Part shown: positions 42,238 through 51,027 of the stretch, one piece after another
Layout: each line of letters opens with the position of its first letter
How positions within the stretch are numbered: position 1 is the stretch's first letter
NCBI RefSeq assembly: GCF_000478275.1
Contig: NZ_ASJB01000028.1
Location: forward strand, 310,001-374,000
Direction of reading: 5' to 3'
Length of the DNA: 64,000 bases
From: Amycolatopsis orientalis DSM 40040 = KCTC 9412
GTDB lineage: Bacteria > Actinomycetota > Actinomycetes > Mycobacteriales > Pseudonocardiaceae
Program-made: the position numbers and the translations under genes
The notes under the pieces: generated by a model
What the model was told of the DNA's origin: nothing
The model's database searches: none
The model's input: the letters and a program-made list of their open reading frames with translations, nothing else

Positions 42238-44994
42238 TCACACCCCGGTCAGCACCTCCTCCAGCGCGGCGGCGGAATCCGGGTACCGCTCGATCAGGTC
42301 CAAGCCTCCGGACACGGTGCTCCCCCACGGCTCGTCACAGCCCAGCAAGCTCGCGACGGCGTCGCAGGCCGCCGGATGCGCGGCGAGGAGCGCGAGGCCG
42401 CTCCCGCCCGCTTTCCTCGGTGCCGCGGGGAGTTCCGGCTGGGTCTTCCATGGCGGGACCCATTCGTCGAGCGCCGCCAGACGGCCAGGGAAGAGCCGTC
42501 CCGCCTCGCGGACGAGCAGCGGCACGAGTTCCGCGCCCCGCGACCGCAGTGTGGTGATCAACGTCGGCAGCCAGGGAAGCAGCAACCTGTCCGGGAGTTC
42601 GGCGAAGGCGCTCGACACCGCCTCGACGACGAAGTCGGCCAGCCCCGGCGCCGGTTCCAGCGCGTGGACGAACCCGCTGAGATACTTCGGATAGGCGGGC
42701 AGCACCAAGGGATTGGCCAGCAGCCCGGCGCAGCGCTCACGCAGTTCCGCGCGCGACAGCCTGCCGAGCTGGACCTGGGCCGCCCACAACAGCGCCACCT
42801 TCGACGGCTCCCGCGGATGCGAACCGGCGATCGCCAGCTCCAGCTGCGTGCGGTCGCAGCCCAGCGACAGGGCGAGCGCCTCCATGCTGAACAGGAAGCC
42901 GAGCATCGCGGCGACCTGCTCGACCCCCGCCTCCTCGTCGGCGAAGGCCACCGGCAGCAGGGTGCAGTAGTGCGCGTACCCCGTCCTGACGAACTCCTCG
43001 ATCCACCGGGGCAGGACCGGTTCACTGGTCCGGTAGTGCGCCAAGAGGCGGCGCACCCGCCGCAGCACTTCCGGCGCGCCGTCGACAGTGCGTTCCGTCG
43101 CCAGCACCTCCAGCGCGCGGGTGCCCAGCTCTCCCGCCAGCCGGGCGCTGCGAAGATAGAGCGTCGCGTCCTCGACGGCACCGAGCACCTTCGCCGCGGT
43201 GGCCCGCGGGTGGTAGGCGGCGCGCCGGAGCCGCTGCTCCAGCACCTGCTCGATGCTGACGCCCTCGTAACCCAGCTCGATGAGGGCTCGCTGATGGGTG
43301 CCCAGCGCCAGATCCCACGATTCCTGGATCGGCCGCTCCCCGAGCCGCCGCTCCCCCATGATCGGGCGGGCCGCGCCCTGGGGCATCAGGTACCGCAGCA
43401 TCCACAGCAGATCGGAGCAGGGCTCCAGCTCCGGCCGCGAGGCGATGTCGAGCAGCGCCCGCTGCACGCCTCGTTGCTGCAGCTTGAGGTTCAGCGGTTC
43501 CAGCCTGTCGTGCACGTCGCGCGCCAGCGGCGGGAGCGCGTCGTACCCGACCTGCCCGATCCGGTCGCCGCCCATCATGATCTCGACGAGACGGCGCACG
43601 TCGCGCCTGCCGGGTACGACGTCCTTCTCGATGCAGGTGACCGCCGCGTCCTGGAAGTCGTACGGCGTCGGCTTCGCCCGGTCGCGCAGGCCCGCCAGCA
43701 GGATCGACGTCTCGAACACCGCGATGGCGTCCGCCGTCGAGGACAGGTATCCGTTGCGGCGCGCCGCGCGCACGATCTCGACCGACCAGCCCAGCAACTC
43801 GGCCTCGTCCAGCTTGTCCAGGACCGGTGGCCGCCGCAGGAATCCGGACAGGTGATCCGAGGGCGCCGGATCCTGCGCGGGCGAGGGCAGCTCCACGGTC
43901 TTCTTCCGCTTCGGTCCGCCCACCTGACCGTCGAGCTGGAACTGCTTCACCCGGGTGCGCTTGAGGTTCTTCGCCCACTCGGTCGCGGCGATCGACACCG
44001 AACCCCCTGCCAGGCCGAACTGCGCCTCGATCGACGCGTGGCTCGACGGGATCAGGCCGTACTGCCAGGTGCTCGCGCTGCGCGGGCTGATCACGAACCC
44101 GTCCGCGCCCTCGGCACCGAACTCCGCGACCCGGCTGGCCGCGTGGAAAGCGCCACAGACGTACAGGCAGTCGGCGGGATCGGCGCCCGACGCGGCCAAG
44201 TGCTCGCGCATGCGGGTCCACATGTAGCGCTCGCGGTCCTCGTCGACACGCACCTGGCGGGTGTCGCCGGGTGCGAGCCGCCGGAACAGGCTGCCGATCA
44301 GGAACATGACCTGGCGGTAGGTGTCGTGGTCGCTGTCCCCGAGTGGCAGTTCGACGTACTGGTGCCACCACTCCGACCAGTGCCGCACCCGTCCGTGCCG
44401 CAGCAGGTGATCCTCGAGTTCGGCGAACCGTGGCCGCAGGTCGCCGATCTCGACACCGACCGCGTCACCGTGTAGTGCGGCCTCCTCCTCGGCGGGTGCC
44501 GCGTCCGGCTCCGCGGGCGGTTCGCGTTCGTCCCACTGGAAGACGTGGTCGGCCGACCGGTCGACGAGGACGAGCTCGACACCCGGGGTGTCCAGCGCGT
44601 AGGCGATCGCCTGGTACTCGGCGGAAGCCTCGGTGATCGGCGCGACAACCGACAGCGGAGCCCACTCGGCGGGGAAGCCCTTCACCTCGGTCGCGAACGC
44701 CTGCACCGCCACGGGAAGACGGCAGTTGCGCAGCTCGGTCAGCAACGGGGCCATGTCCTCGCACAGTTCGAGGTAGACGACCTTCGGCTGCTTCTCCCGC
44801 AGCCGCCGTGCCATCGCCACGGCCGAAGCCGGGGAATGGTGGCAGACCGGGAAGATCTCCAAGGGCTCCCGCACGGCCCTGTCGACGTCGTCGACGAGGC
44901 CGAGCAGGATGCCCTCCAGCGCGCCCGGCCCGTCGGCGAAGGCGGCCGCGGCCTCCTGCAACTGGCCGCGTAGCGCCTCGAAGGCGCCGCTCAC
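42238..44994 (-). CDS. DUF5682-like large protein, last gene of the MoxR/VWA/SWIM operon
   Basis: 918 residues from a GTG overlapping the AAA+ stop (GTGA). The N-terminal third begins PLEIFPVCHHSPASAVAMAR and VVYLELCEDMAPLLTELRN, with a later LYVCGAFHAASRVAEFG. The spaced His, Glu and His segments recall the TraB/ChaN/erythromycin-esterase-like superfamily, and the wording fits DUF5682. The C-terminal two thirds are helical, possibly repeat-like (LGTRALEVLATERTVDGA). There are no membrane helices. Its position after a MoxR ATPase and VWA gene suggests it is the effector or client of that machine. Reaction unknown. Confidence 0.8.
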   Translation of the reverse strand: MSGAFEALRGQLQEAAAAFADGPGALEGILLGLVDDVDRAVREPLEIFPVCHHSPASAVAMARRLREKQPKVVYLELCEDMAPLLTELRNCRLPVAVQAFATEVKGFPAEWAPLSVVAPITEASAEYQAIAYALDTPGVELVLVDRSADHVFQWDEREPPAEPDAAPAEEEAALHGDAVGVEIGDLRPRFAELEDHLLRHGRVRHWSEWWHQYVELPLGDSDHDTYRQVMFLIGSLFRRLAPGDTRQVRVDEDRERYMWTRMREHLAASGADPADCLYVCGAFHAASRVAEFGAEGADGFVISPRSASTWQYGLIPSSHASIEAQFGLAGGSVSIAATEWAKNLKRTRVKQFQLDGQVGGPKRKKTVELPSPAQDPAPSDHLSGFLRRPPVLDKLDEAELLGWSVEIVRAARRNGYLSSTADAIAVFETSILLAGLRDRAKPTPYDFQDAAVTCIEKDVVPGRRDVRRLVEIMMGGDRIGQVGYDALPPLARDVHDRLEPLNLKLQQRGVQRALLDIASRPELEPCSDLLWMLRYLMPQGAARPIMGERRLGERPIQESWDLALGTHQRALIELGYEGVSIEQVLEQRLRRAAYHPRATAAKVLGAVEDATLYLRSARLAGELGTRALEVLATERTVDGAPEVLRRVRRLLAHYRTSEPVLPRWIEEFVRTGYAHYCTLLPVAFADEEAGVEQVAAMLGFLFSMEALALSLGCDRTQLELAIAGSHPREPSKVALLWAAQVQLGRLSRAELRERCAGLLANPLVLPAYPKYLSGFVHALEPAPGLADFVVEAVSSAFAELPDRLLLPWLPTLITTLRSRGAELVPLLVREAGRLFPGRLAALDEWVPPWKTQPELPAAPRKAGGSGLALLAAHPAACDAVASLLGCDEPWGSTVSGGLDLIERYPDSAAALEEVLTGV

Positions 44995-46103
44995 GAGAGG
45001 GTGGCGATCGCGTCGCGGCCGCCGTCGAGGAACTCCGGCCAATCCCCGCCTTCGTCCTTGCTGCGCGGCTCGACCACGCCGTGCAGGTACTTGTTGAGAA
45101 TCGCCAGATCCTCCGGCTCACGACGGGCGAGCGAGCCGACCAGCGACGACGCGAGCGTCCGGGCGGTCAAGGCCCGCTCGCCGAAGAAGTTGCTGTGCAG
45201 CACCGCGTCTTCGAGTACGCCGATCTGTTCGGCGGTGGACAGCGCGGACTCCAGCTTCTCGTCGTCGCTGCCCGCCGAGGCCGCCGCGGCGCGCAGGTCG
45301 CCGAAGCTGCGCAGCAGCACGTCGAGCAGCGTCGGCGGCACATCCAGCTCGATCTGATGGCGGCGCAGGAGTTCCTCGGTGCGGAACCGGACGATCTCCG
45401 CCTCGCTCTTCTTGTTCGTCACCACCGGGATGCGGACGAAGTTGAACCGGCGCTTGAGCGCGGAGGACAGATCGTTGACGCCGCGGTCGCGGCTGTTGGC
45501 GGTGGCGATCACGGAGAAGCCGGGCTTGGCGAAGACGATGCCGTCACTGTCCAGTTCCGGCACCGAGATGTACTTCTCGGACAGGATCGAGATCAGCGCG
45601 TCCTGCACGTCGCTGGTGGACCTGGTCAGCTCCTCGAAGCGGCCGATCGATCCGGCCTCCATCGCGGTCATGATCGGCGACGGGATCATCGACTCGCGGG
45701 ATTGTCCCTTCGCGATGACCATCGACACGTTCCACGAGTACTTGATGTGGTCTTCGGTGGTCCCCGCCGTGCCCTGCACGACGAGCGTCGAGTTGCGGGA
45801 GATCGCCGCGGCCAGCAGTTCGGCGAGCCAGCTCTTGCCGGTGCCGGGGTCGCCGATCAGCAGCAGCCCGCGGTCGGAGGCGAGCGTGACGATGGCGCGT
45901 TCGACGATGCTCCGGTCGCCGAACCATTTCTGCGAGATCTCGCGGTCGAGGCCGTCGGCGCGCTCGGCGCCGAGGACGAACAACCGCACCATCTTCGGGG
46001 ACAGACGCCAGGCGAACGGTTTGGGGCTGTCGTCGATCGACTCCAGCCAGTCCAGCTCTTCGGCGTACTTGAGTTCGGCGGGGGCGCGCAGGACGTCGGA
46101 CAT
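44991..46103 (-). CDS. MoxR-type AAA+ ATPase
   Basis: 370 residues. Walker A LLIGDPGTGKS lies at 81-91. A presensor/hairpin region GTTEDHIKYSWNVS follows, then a Walker-B-like MEAGSIGRFEELTRS, sensor 1 VIATANSRDRGVNDL, and an arginine-finger region ALKRRFNFVRIP. This is the MoxR branch of AAA+ proteins, which work with VWA proteins as chaperones or metal-insertion machines. It is preceded by the VWA gene (19 bases apart) and overlaps the DUF5682-like gene. Confidence 0.93.
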   Translation of the reverse strand: MSDVLRAPAELKYAEELDWLESIDDSPKPFAWRLSPKMVRLFVLGAERADGLDREISQKWFGDRSIVERAIVTLASDRGLLLIGDPGTGKSWLAELLAAAISRNSTLVVQGTAGTTEDHIKYSWNVSMVIAKGQSRESMIPSPIMTAMEAGSIGRFEELTRSTSDVQDALISILSEKYISVPELDSDGIVFAKPGFSVIATANSRDRGVNDLSSALKRRFNFVRIPVVTNKKSEAEIVRFRTEELLRRHQIELDVPPTLLDVLLRSFGDLRAAAASAGSDDEKLESALSTAEQIGVLEDAVLHSNFFGERALTARTLASSLVGSLARREPEDLAILNKYLHGVVEPRSKDEGGDWPEFLDGGRDAIATLS

Positions 46104-46122
46104 GTCTTGCCTTTCGGGAAGT

Positions 46123-47493
46123 TCAGGAGGTGAGGAAGGTCTTGAGTTCGTGGACGAGCTTGGTGATGTGGCCGGAGATCACCGGCGTGCCCAGATCCTT
46201 GAAGCGCTCGCGGAACCACGGGTTCACGCTGCCGCGGCCGGCACTGGTGACCGAGCCGACCGGGATGAACTTCGCCCCGGACCGGTGGATCGCGGCCATG
46301 TTCTCGAAAAGCTGCTCGACGCGGGTCTCGTAGAAGTCGGAGATCCACACCACCACGGTGTTGGCGGGTTCGGCGATCTTCGGCCGGGTCAGCTCCATCG
46401 CGACCATGCCGTCGTTGCCACCGCCGAGATTGGTGCGCAGCAGGGTTTCGAACGGATCGTGCACCCATGGCGTGAGGTCGAGCGCCTGGGTGTCGTAGGC
46501 GATCAGATGAACGTCCACTTTGGGCAGTCCGGCGAAGATCGAGGCCAGCACGGCGCAGTTGACCATCGAGTCGACCATGGAACCGGACTGGTCGACGACC
46601 GCGATGAGCCGCTGTGGCGTGGTCTTCTTCGCGGTCTGCTTGTAATACAGGCGATCGACGTAGAGCCGCTCCTCTTCCGGGCTCCAGTTGGTGAGGTTCT
46701 TCCAGATGGTGCGATCGAGGTCGAGATTGCGGAACACGCGTTTGGGCGGGACCGACCGGTCCACCTTGCCCGTCGACGCCTTCTCGACCTGGGTGCGCAG
46801 GACCTCCGCGATCTCGTCGACGTAGCGGCGGATCAGCGATTTGGCGTTGGCCAGCGCCACCCCGGACAGATTGTCCTTGTCCCGCAACAACTGTTCGATC
46901 AGTGACATACTCGGGGTCAGCTTCGCCGCGAGCGCGGGATCCGCGAGCACCTCGCGCAGGCGCATCCGTTTGACGAGGTCGGCCTCGATCGAACCGAGTT
47001 CCGGGCCGATCGCCGGAAGCAGCGTGCTCAGATCGGGAGTCCCGCCCCCGCCGGTGCCGCCGAGCCCGGTCGGGGTCCCGCCGGGACGGCCACCGCGCAG
47101 TTCACCCGGACGGCAGCCCAGCGCGCGTTCGAGCCAGCCCGCGTCGGCCTGCCAGCGGGACAGCTGCCCCGCCGTCACCGTGGCGGGTGCCGCGGCGAAG
47201 ACGTTGAGCAGCACCTTCGACACCAGCGCCGCACGCCGTACTTCCGCGGCCTTGTCCCGGCCTTCCCCGGCTTCGGGGACCATCAGCCCGTCGAATTCGG
47301 CGGCGAGGCCGGGATGGCGCTGGACGATCGAGTCGACGGCGACGTTCGGGTCCAGCACCGCGGAAGGCAGGCCGATGTCCTCGACCACGGCCATGCCCGC
47401 CGATTCGAGGGTGGCCTGCTCGTTGGTGTCGAAGAGCCGGGCGAGCAGCCGCCAGTACAGGACCTGGCGGCGGTTGTCCTCGGGTTCGGTCAT
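46123..47493 (-). CDS. VWA domain protein, partner of the MoxR ATPase
   Basis: 456 residues from the ATG at 47493, overlapping the preceding gene by four bases. The N-terminal half is helical (YWRLLARLFDTNEQATLES; a Gly-rich stretch near 155). The C-terminal VWA domain has the metal-ion-dependent adhesion site: LIAVVDQSGSMVDSMV (DxSxS), the later Thr in RTNLGGGND, and WISDFYETRVEQLF. It is probably the adaptor that couples the MoxR ATPase to its target. Confidence 0.92.
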   Translation of the reverse strand: MTEPEDNRRQVLYWRLLARLFDTNEQATLESAGMAVVEDIGLPSAVLDPNVAVDSIVQRHPGLAAEFDGLMVPEAGEGRDKAAEVRRAALVSKVLLNVFAAAPATVTAGQLSRWQADAGWLERALGCRPGELRGGRPGGTPTGLGGTGGGGTPDLSTLLPAIGPELGSIEADLVKRMRLREVLADPALAAKLTPSMSLIEQLLRDKDNLSGVALANAKSLIRRYVDEIAEVLRTQVEKASTGKVDRSVPPKRVFRNLDLDRTIWKNLTNWSPEEERLYVDRLYYKQTAKKTTPQRLIAVVDQSGSMVDSMVNCAVLASIFAGLPKVDVHLIAYDTQALDLTPWVHDPFETLLRTNLGGGNDGMVAMELTRPKIAEPANTVVVWISDFYETRVEQLFENMAAIHRSGAKFIPVGSVTSAGRGSVNPWFRERFKDLGTPVISGHITKLVHELKTFLTS

Positions 47494-48875
47494 TTCCGCA
47501 ACAGCCTTCCGGCGCGTTCCCGCAGTACGGCCGCGGCGTCGGTGGCCGCCTTCTCGGCTTTCACCCCGGCCTTGTCCGTGGTGCCGCCCGCCCACGCTCC
47601 CGCGTGCACGGCCGTCGTCTTCTTGCGCACGGTGGTCTCGACGGCGAGCGGCTGGAGCCGGAAGCCACCGTCGTCCCAGCGGATCAGGCCGACACACGCG
47701 CCGGAACCCGCGACCGCTTTCGGGGTCAGTGGACCGGCGGCGGGGATTCGATCGGTGTCGACGGCCAGGCGGTTCCCGGCGAACACGAAGGTGAGCGCGT
47801 CTTCGTCGCCCTCGGTGGTGTAGCCCTCCAGGAAGACCGGAACGGCGATGCGCGCCGGATGCCGGTCCAGTGGCGCGACCACCGGCGCGGTGGCGGTGGA
47901 CAGGGCGACCCGCGCGGTGGCGAAAGCGTCCGCCGCCTCACCGGGCCGGGCCTGCTCGTCCCCCCACAGAAGATCGCCTTCCGCGGTGACCGACATGTCG
48001 ACGATGTCCATCGAGCGGCCCTCGCTGACCGCCGCGAGCAGGGACAGCCGCGGGCGCAGCAGCTGCCAGATCCCCGCACCGATGACCGTGTCCGGTTTCG
48101 GCGCCGTCACACTCGCACGCACGAGCCGCGCCGCGCCGCCGTCTTCCGGTTCGAACACCGCGTGGACCTGCGCTTGTGCGGCTGTCGCGTGTTCGAGCAG
48201 GTCGACCCCGAGCGGGAGGAGGCGGCCCGTCACCGTGCCGGCGACAGGCGTCGCCGCGACGCCGGGCACTGTCAGCAGCATTCCGCGTGACCAGAGATCA
48301 CCCCAGCGCCGGACCGGGACGCGGTCCAGCGCAGCTCCAGGACAGGACGCGGCGAGTTCGGCCGCGAAGCCGTCGAGCAGGACGGCCGGGCGGCGCAGGC
48401 CGGGTTCGGCGAGCAGCGCGGAAATCACCGGTGCCGAGGCCGAAACGAGGTCGTGCTCGAGACCCCGCCATCCGGCGCGGGCCAGATCGGAGAGCCAGGA
48501 CCGGGCGGCCGCCAGCAGATTCGGTGACCCGGCCTCCCCGGTGCCCGGGACGACCTCCTCGCCGGACGGGCGCCCGGTGGCCTCGGCGAGCCGGGTGAGC
48601 AGCGCGTCGTGCACCGAGCCGAACACGGCGATCCTCGCCGCGGCAAGGGAAACGAAGTGTTCCTCCCCCGCGGCCCCGGCGGCGGCCTTCTCGGCGGCCT
48701 CGGCGACCCGCGCGGCCAGCGGCGAACCCGCGACGGCGTCGGCCAGTTCGGTCAGCCCGGCGACGTTCTGTGGCCGCGACAAGCCGCCCACCAGCACGTG
48801 ATCGAAGGCGTCGACCGCCGCCAAAGCCTCGTCCAGCCCGGCGACGGGATCGGTGAGCAGATCGATCCGCATCAT
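47490..48875 (-). CDS. Unrecognised protein in the SWIM/VWA/MoxR operon
   Basis: 461 residues from the first of two adjacent ATG codons (48875; the second at 48872 is equally possible), overlapping the SWIM stop. I do not recognise a family. The first half is alanine-rich and helical (LAARVAEAAEKAAAGAAGEE). The second half has strand-like segments (AQVHAVFEPEDGG, DALTFVFAGNRLAVDTDRIP, CVGLIRWDDGGFRLQPL). The end is a basic helix, ATDAAAVLRERAGRLLRK. No signal or membrane helix is seen. Tight overlaps on both sides make it an integral part of the operon. Confidence 0.85.
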   Translation of the reverse strand: MMRIDLLTDPVAGLDEALAAVDAFDHVLVGGLSRPQNVAGLTELADAVAGSPLAARVAEAAEKAAAGAAGEEHFVSLAAARIAVFGSVHDALLTRLAEATGRPSGEEVVPGTGEAGSPNLLAAARSWLSDLARAGWRGLEHDLVSASAPVISALLAEPGLRRPAVLLDGFAAELAASCPGAALDRVPVRRWGDLWSRGMLLTVPGVAATPVAGTVTGRLLPLGVDLLEHATAAQAQVHAVFEPEDGGAARLVRASVTAPKPDTVIGAGIWQLLRPRLSLLAAVSEGRSMDIVDMSVTAEGDLLWGDEQARPGEAADAFATARVALSTATAPVVAPLDRHPARIAVPVFLEGYTTEGDEDALTFVFAGNRLAVDTDRIPAAGPLTPKAVAGSGACVGLIRWDDGGFRLQPLAVETTVRKKTTAVHAGAWAGGTTDKAGVKAEKAATDAAAVLRERAGRLLRK

Positions 48876-49375
48876 CCCACCGCCCTGGTCGGCGGGAACC
48901 ACTGCAGCTCCGGCACCGGCGCCGTCGAGGGCTCGAACTCCAGATACGCCAGATGCCGCAGGAACTGGCTGAACACCGACGCGGCGGCGGTGCTGTCCCC
49001 CTGCGACGGACGTGCGGCGATCATGACCTGCGAAACGGCCTGCGCCGTCAGCTCCTCGGCCGCGACCTCCACCCGCAGGTACCGCGCGACCCGTTCGACG
49101 CCGTACTGCAGCGCCGCTTCGTTGAGCAACGCGAGGATATGGTTGCAGAACATGCCCCTCGCGCCACCGCAGGGACGATTGTTGTTGGTACTACAGGCGA
49201 ATTCGTACGTACCGGCGGCGACCGACGAGACGTACACCCGCCCGATGTCCGATCCGCTGGACACCACGCCCTGCACCCGTCCGTCGGCCAGTTCGACGAA
49301 CGGGACCTTCGCGAGCTTGCGCGGGCGGGCCGGTGGCAGCACCCTGGCCGTACTCGCTCTTTCCCAGTCTGACAA
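48872..49375 (-). CDS. SWIM-type zinc-binding protein, first gene of the five-gene operon
   Basis: 167 residues. A SWIM-like metal site is visible as YEFACSTNNNRPCGGARG followed by MFCNHILALLNEA, i.e. Cys, Cys, Cys, His with an unusually long Gly/Asn-rich middle. Around it are basic and strand-rich segments (RPRKLAKVPFVEL; IGRVYVSSVAAGTY). It leads the operon and overlaps the next gene. SWIM domains bind nucleic acid or protein, so it may be the target-recognition part of the complex; that is inference. Confidence 0.85.
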   Translation of the reverse strand: MSDWERASTARVLPPARPRKLAKVPFVELADGRVQGVVSSGSDIGRVYVSSVAAGTYEFACSTNNNRPCGGARGMFCNHILALLNEAALQYGVERVARYLRVEVAAEELTAQAVSQVMIAARPSQGDSTAAASVFSQFLRHLAYLEFEPSTAPVPELQWFPPTRAVG

Positions 49376-49518
49376 CGCATCTTCTCCTTGCGGGCGCCTC
49401 GGTGGGGACTGGGAAGAACCTAGCGGGAGGCACCGACAATTCCGATCAGGTCCGCCGCGAGCCCTCCTGAGGTGCGCGCTCGCGCCCGGCGGCGGGGGCA
49501 GCTGCGGGGTGGCGTGGG

Positions 49519-49595
49519 CTGAAGGGGCCCTTCACCGCATCGCATGCGGCGAAAGCGCCCTTCACCGCATCGCATGCGGCGAAGGGCCCCTTCAG
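49519..49595. repeat. Compound palindromic repeat, copy B
   Basis: The outer arms CTGAAGGGGCCCTTC and GAAGGGCCCCTTCAG enclose two CCGCATCGCATGCGG units separated by CGAAAGCGCCCTTCA. It shares its modular design with copies A (22587) and C (60502). It lies in the gap between the SWIM gene start (49375) and the GH1 stop (49634). Confidence 0.85.
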
Positions 49596-49633
49596 CCCCC
49601 CGCGGTCAGGACCACAGGGCCCACATCACGGGA

Positions 49634-51010
49634 TCAGGGGGTGCGGTGCGCCGCGATGTGGTCGCGGTACCAGTGGTAGCTGGCCCGCGGGGTGCGCCGC
49701 TGGGTCGGATAGTCGACGTGCACCAGCCCGAATCGGTGCTTGTACCCATGCGCCCACTCGAAGTTGTCCAGCAGGGACCAGCAGAAGTACCCGCGCAGGT
49801 CGACCCCAGCCGCCACGGCCGCCCGGGCCGCTTCGACATGCTCGCGCAGGAAGGCGATGCGCTGGTCGTCGGCCACCAAACCCCGCTCGTCGGCGAGGTC
49901 CGGGTACACGCAGCCGTTCTCGGTGACGTACATCGGAGGCAGCCCCGGATATTCGTCGCGCAGGCCGACCAGGGCGTCGGTCAGGCCGTCGGGCTCGACG
50001 GGCCAGCCCATCCCCGTCCGCGGCACGTCGGGCAGGCGGGTCGTGTCCACCCCGATGTCGGCCGCCGTGCGCCGGGCCGGGTCCGGCTCGCGGTGCGGCG
50101 CGTCGGCGACGTGGAGCCGGTAGTAGTAGTTGACCCCCAGGTAGTCGAGCGGCTGCCCGATCGTCTCCAGGTCTCCGTCGCGGCGGAAGGAGAAGTCCGA
50201 GACGCCGTCGAACATCGCGGTGAGCCCGGGCGCGTACCGGCCGCCGAACAGCGGGTCCGTGAACTGGCGGCGCAGCAGCGTGTCCTGCCGGGCGGTCGCG
50301 GCGATGTCCGCCGCCGACGGGGACACCGGCACCGCGGGCGACTGGTTGAGCACGATCCCGAACCGGTGCCCGGGCCTCGCCTGCGCCCGCATCGCCCGTG
50401 TCGCCAGACCGTGGCCGAGCAGCAGGTGATGGGCCGCGGCGAGGGCGCCGTGCCCCTCCCGCGCACCAGGCGCGTGCCGTCCTTCGCCGTAACCCGCGAT
50501 CGCACACGGGTACGGCTCGTTCAGTGTCGTCCACTGGTCGACGACGTCGCCGAGTTCGTCGTGCACCAGCGCCGCGTACTCGGCGAACCGCTCGGCGGTG
50601 TCGCGCGCACGCCAGCCGCCTTCGTCCTCCAACGCCTGTGGCAGGTCCCAGTGGTACAGCGTCAGGAACGGCTCGATCCCCCGCGCCCGCAACGCTTCCA
50701 CGACGCGCCGGTAGAAGTCGATCCCCCGCCGTTCGACGCGGCCGCGCCCGGACGGCTGGATCCGGGGCCAGGACACCGAAAACCGGTAGGAGTCGACGCC
50801 GAGGCCGGTGAGCAGGGCGAGATCACGCGGCCAGTGGTGGTAGTGGTCCGCCGCCGGTTCGCCGGTGTCGCCGCCCGCCACCGCACCGGGCACGGTCGCG
50901 AAAGTGTCCCAAATGGACGGTCCGCGTCCATCGGATCGGGTGGCGCCCTCGATCTGGAACGCCGAGGTGGCGACGCCCCAGCGGAAGCCGGGCGGGAAGG
51001 TGGATGTCAC
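49634..51010 (-). CDS. GH1 beta-glucosidase
   Basis: 458 residues from a GTG at 51010 with GGAG seven bases upstream. GH1 signatures: N-terminal PPGFRWGVATSAFQIEGA, acid/base Glu165 in TTLNEPYP, nucleophile Glu364 in MYVTENGC, and FCWSLLDNFEWAHGY near the end. There is no signal peptide, so it hydrolyses imported cellobiose or related beta-glucosides in the cytoplasm. It is the last gene after binding protein and two permeases, the same order as the ceb-bglC operons of Streptomyces. Confidence 0.94.
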   Translation of the reverse strand: MTSTFPPGFRWGVATSAFQIEGATRSDGRGPSIWDTFATVPGAVAGGDTGEPAADHYHHWPRDLALLTGLGVDSYRFSVSWPRIQPSGRGRVERRGIDFYRRVVEALRARGIEPFLTLYHWDLPQALEDEGGWRARDTAERFAEYAALVHDELGDVVDQWTTLNEPYPCAIAGYGEGRHAPGAREGHGALAAAHHLLLGHGLATRAMRAQARPGHRFGIVLNQSPAVPVSPSAADIAATARQDTLLRRQFTDPLFGGRYAPGLTAMFDGVSDFSFRRDGDLETIGQPLDYLGVNYYYRLHVADAPHREPDPARRTAADIGVDTTRLPDVPRTGMGWPVEPDGLTDALVGLRDEYPGLPPMYVTENGCVYPDLADERGLVADDQRIAFLREHVEAARAAVAAGVDLRGYFCWSLLDNFEWAHGYKHRFGLVHVDYPTQRRTPRASYHWYRDHIAAHRTP

Positions 51011-51027
51011 GGTCAACTCCGGGAGGG

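Noticed and set aside
42376-44475. 699-codon open frame opposite the DUF5682-like gene
   Set aside because: Composition-driven antisense frame; the minus-strand gene has overlapped operon starts and motif content.
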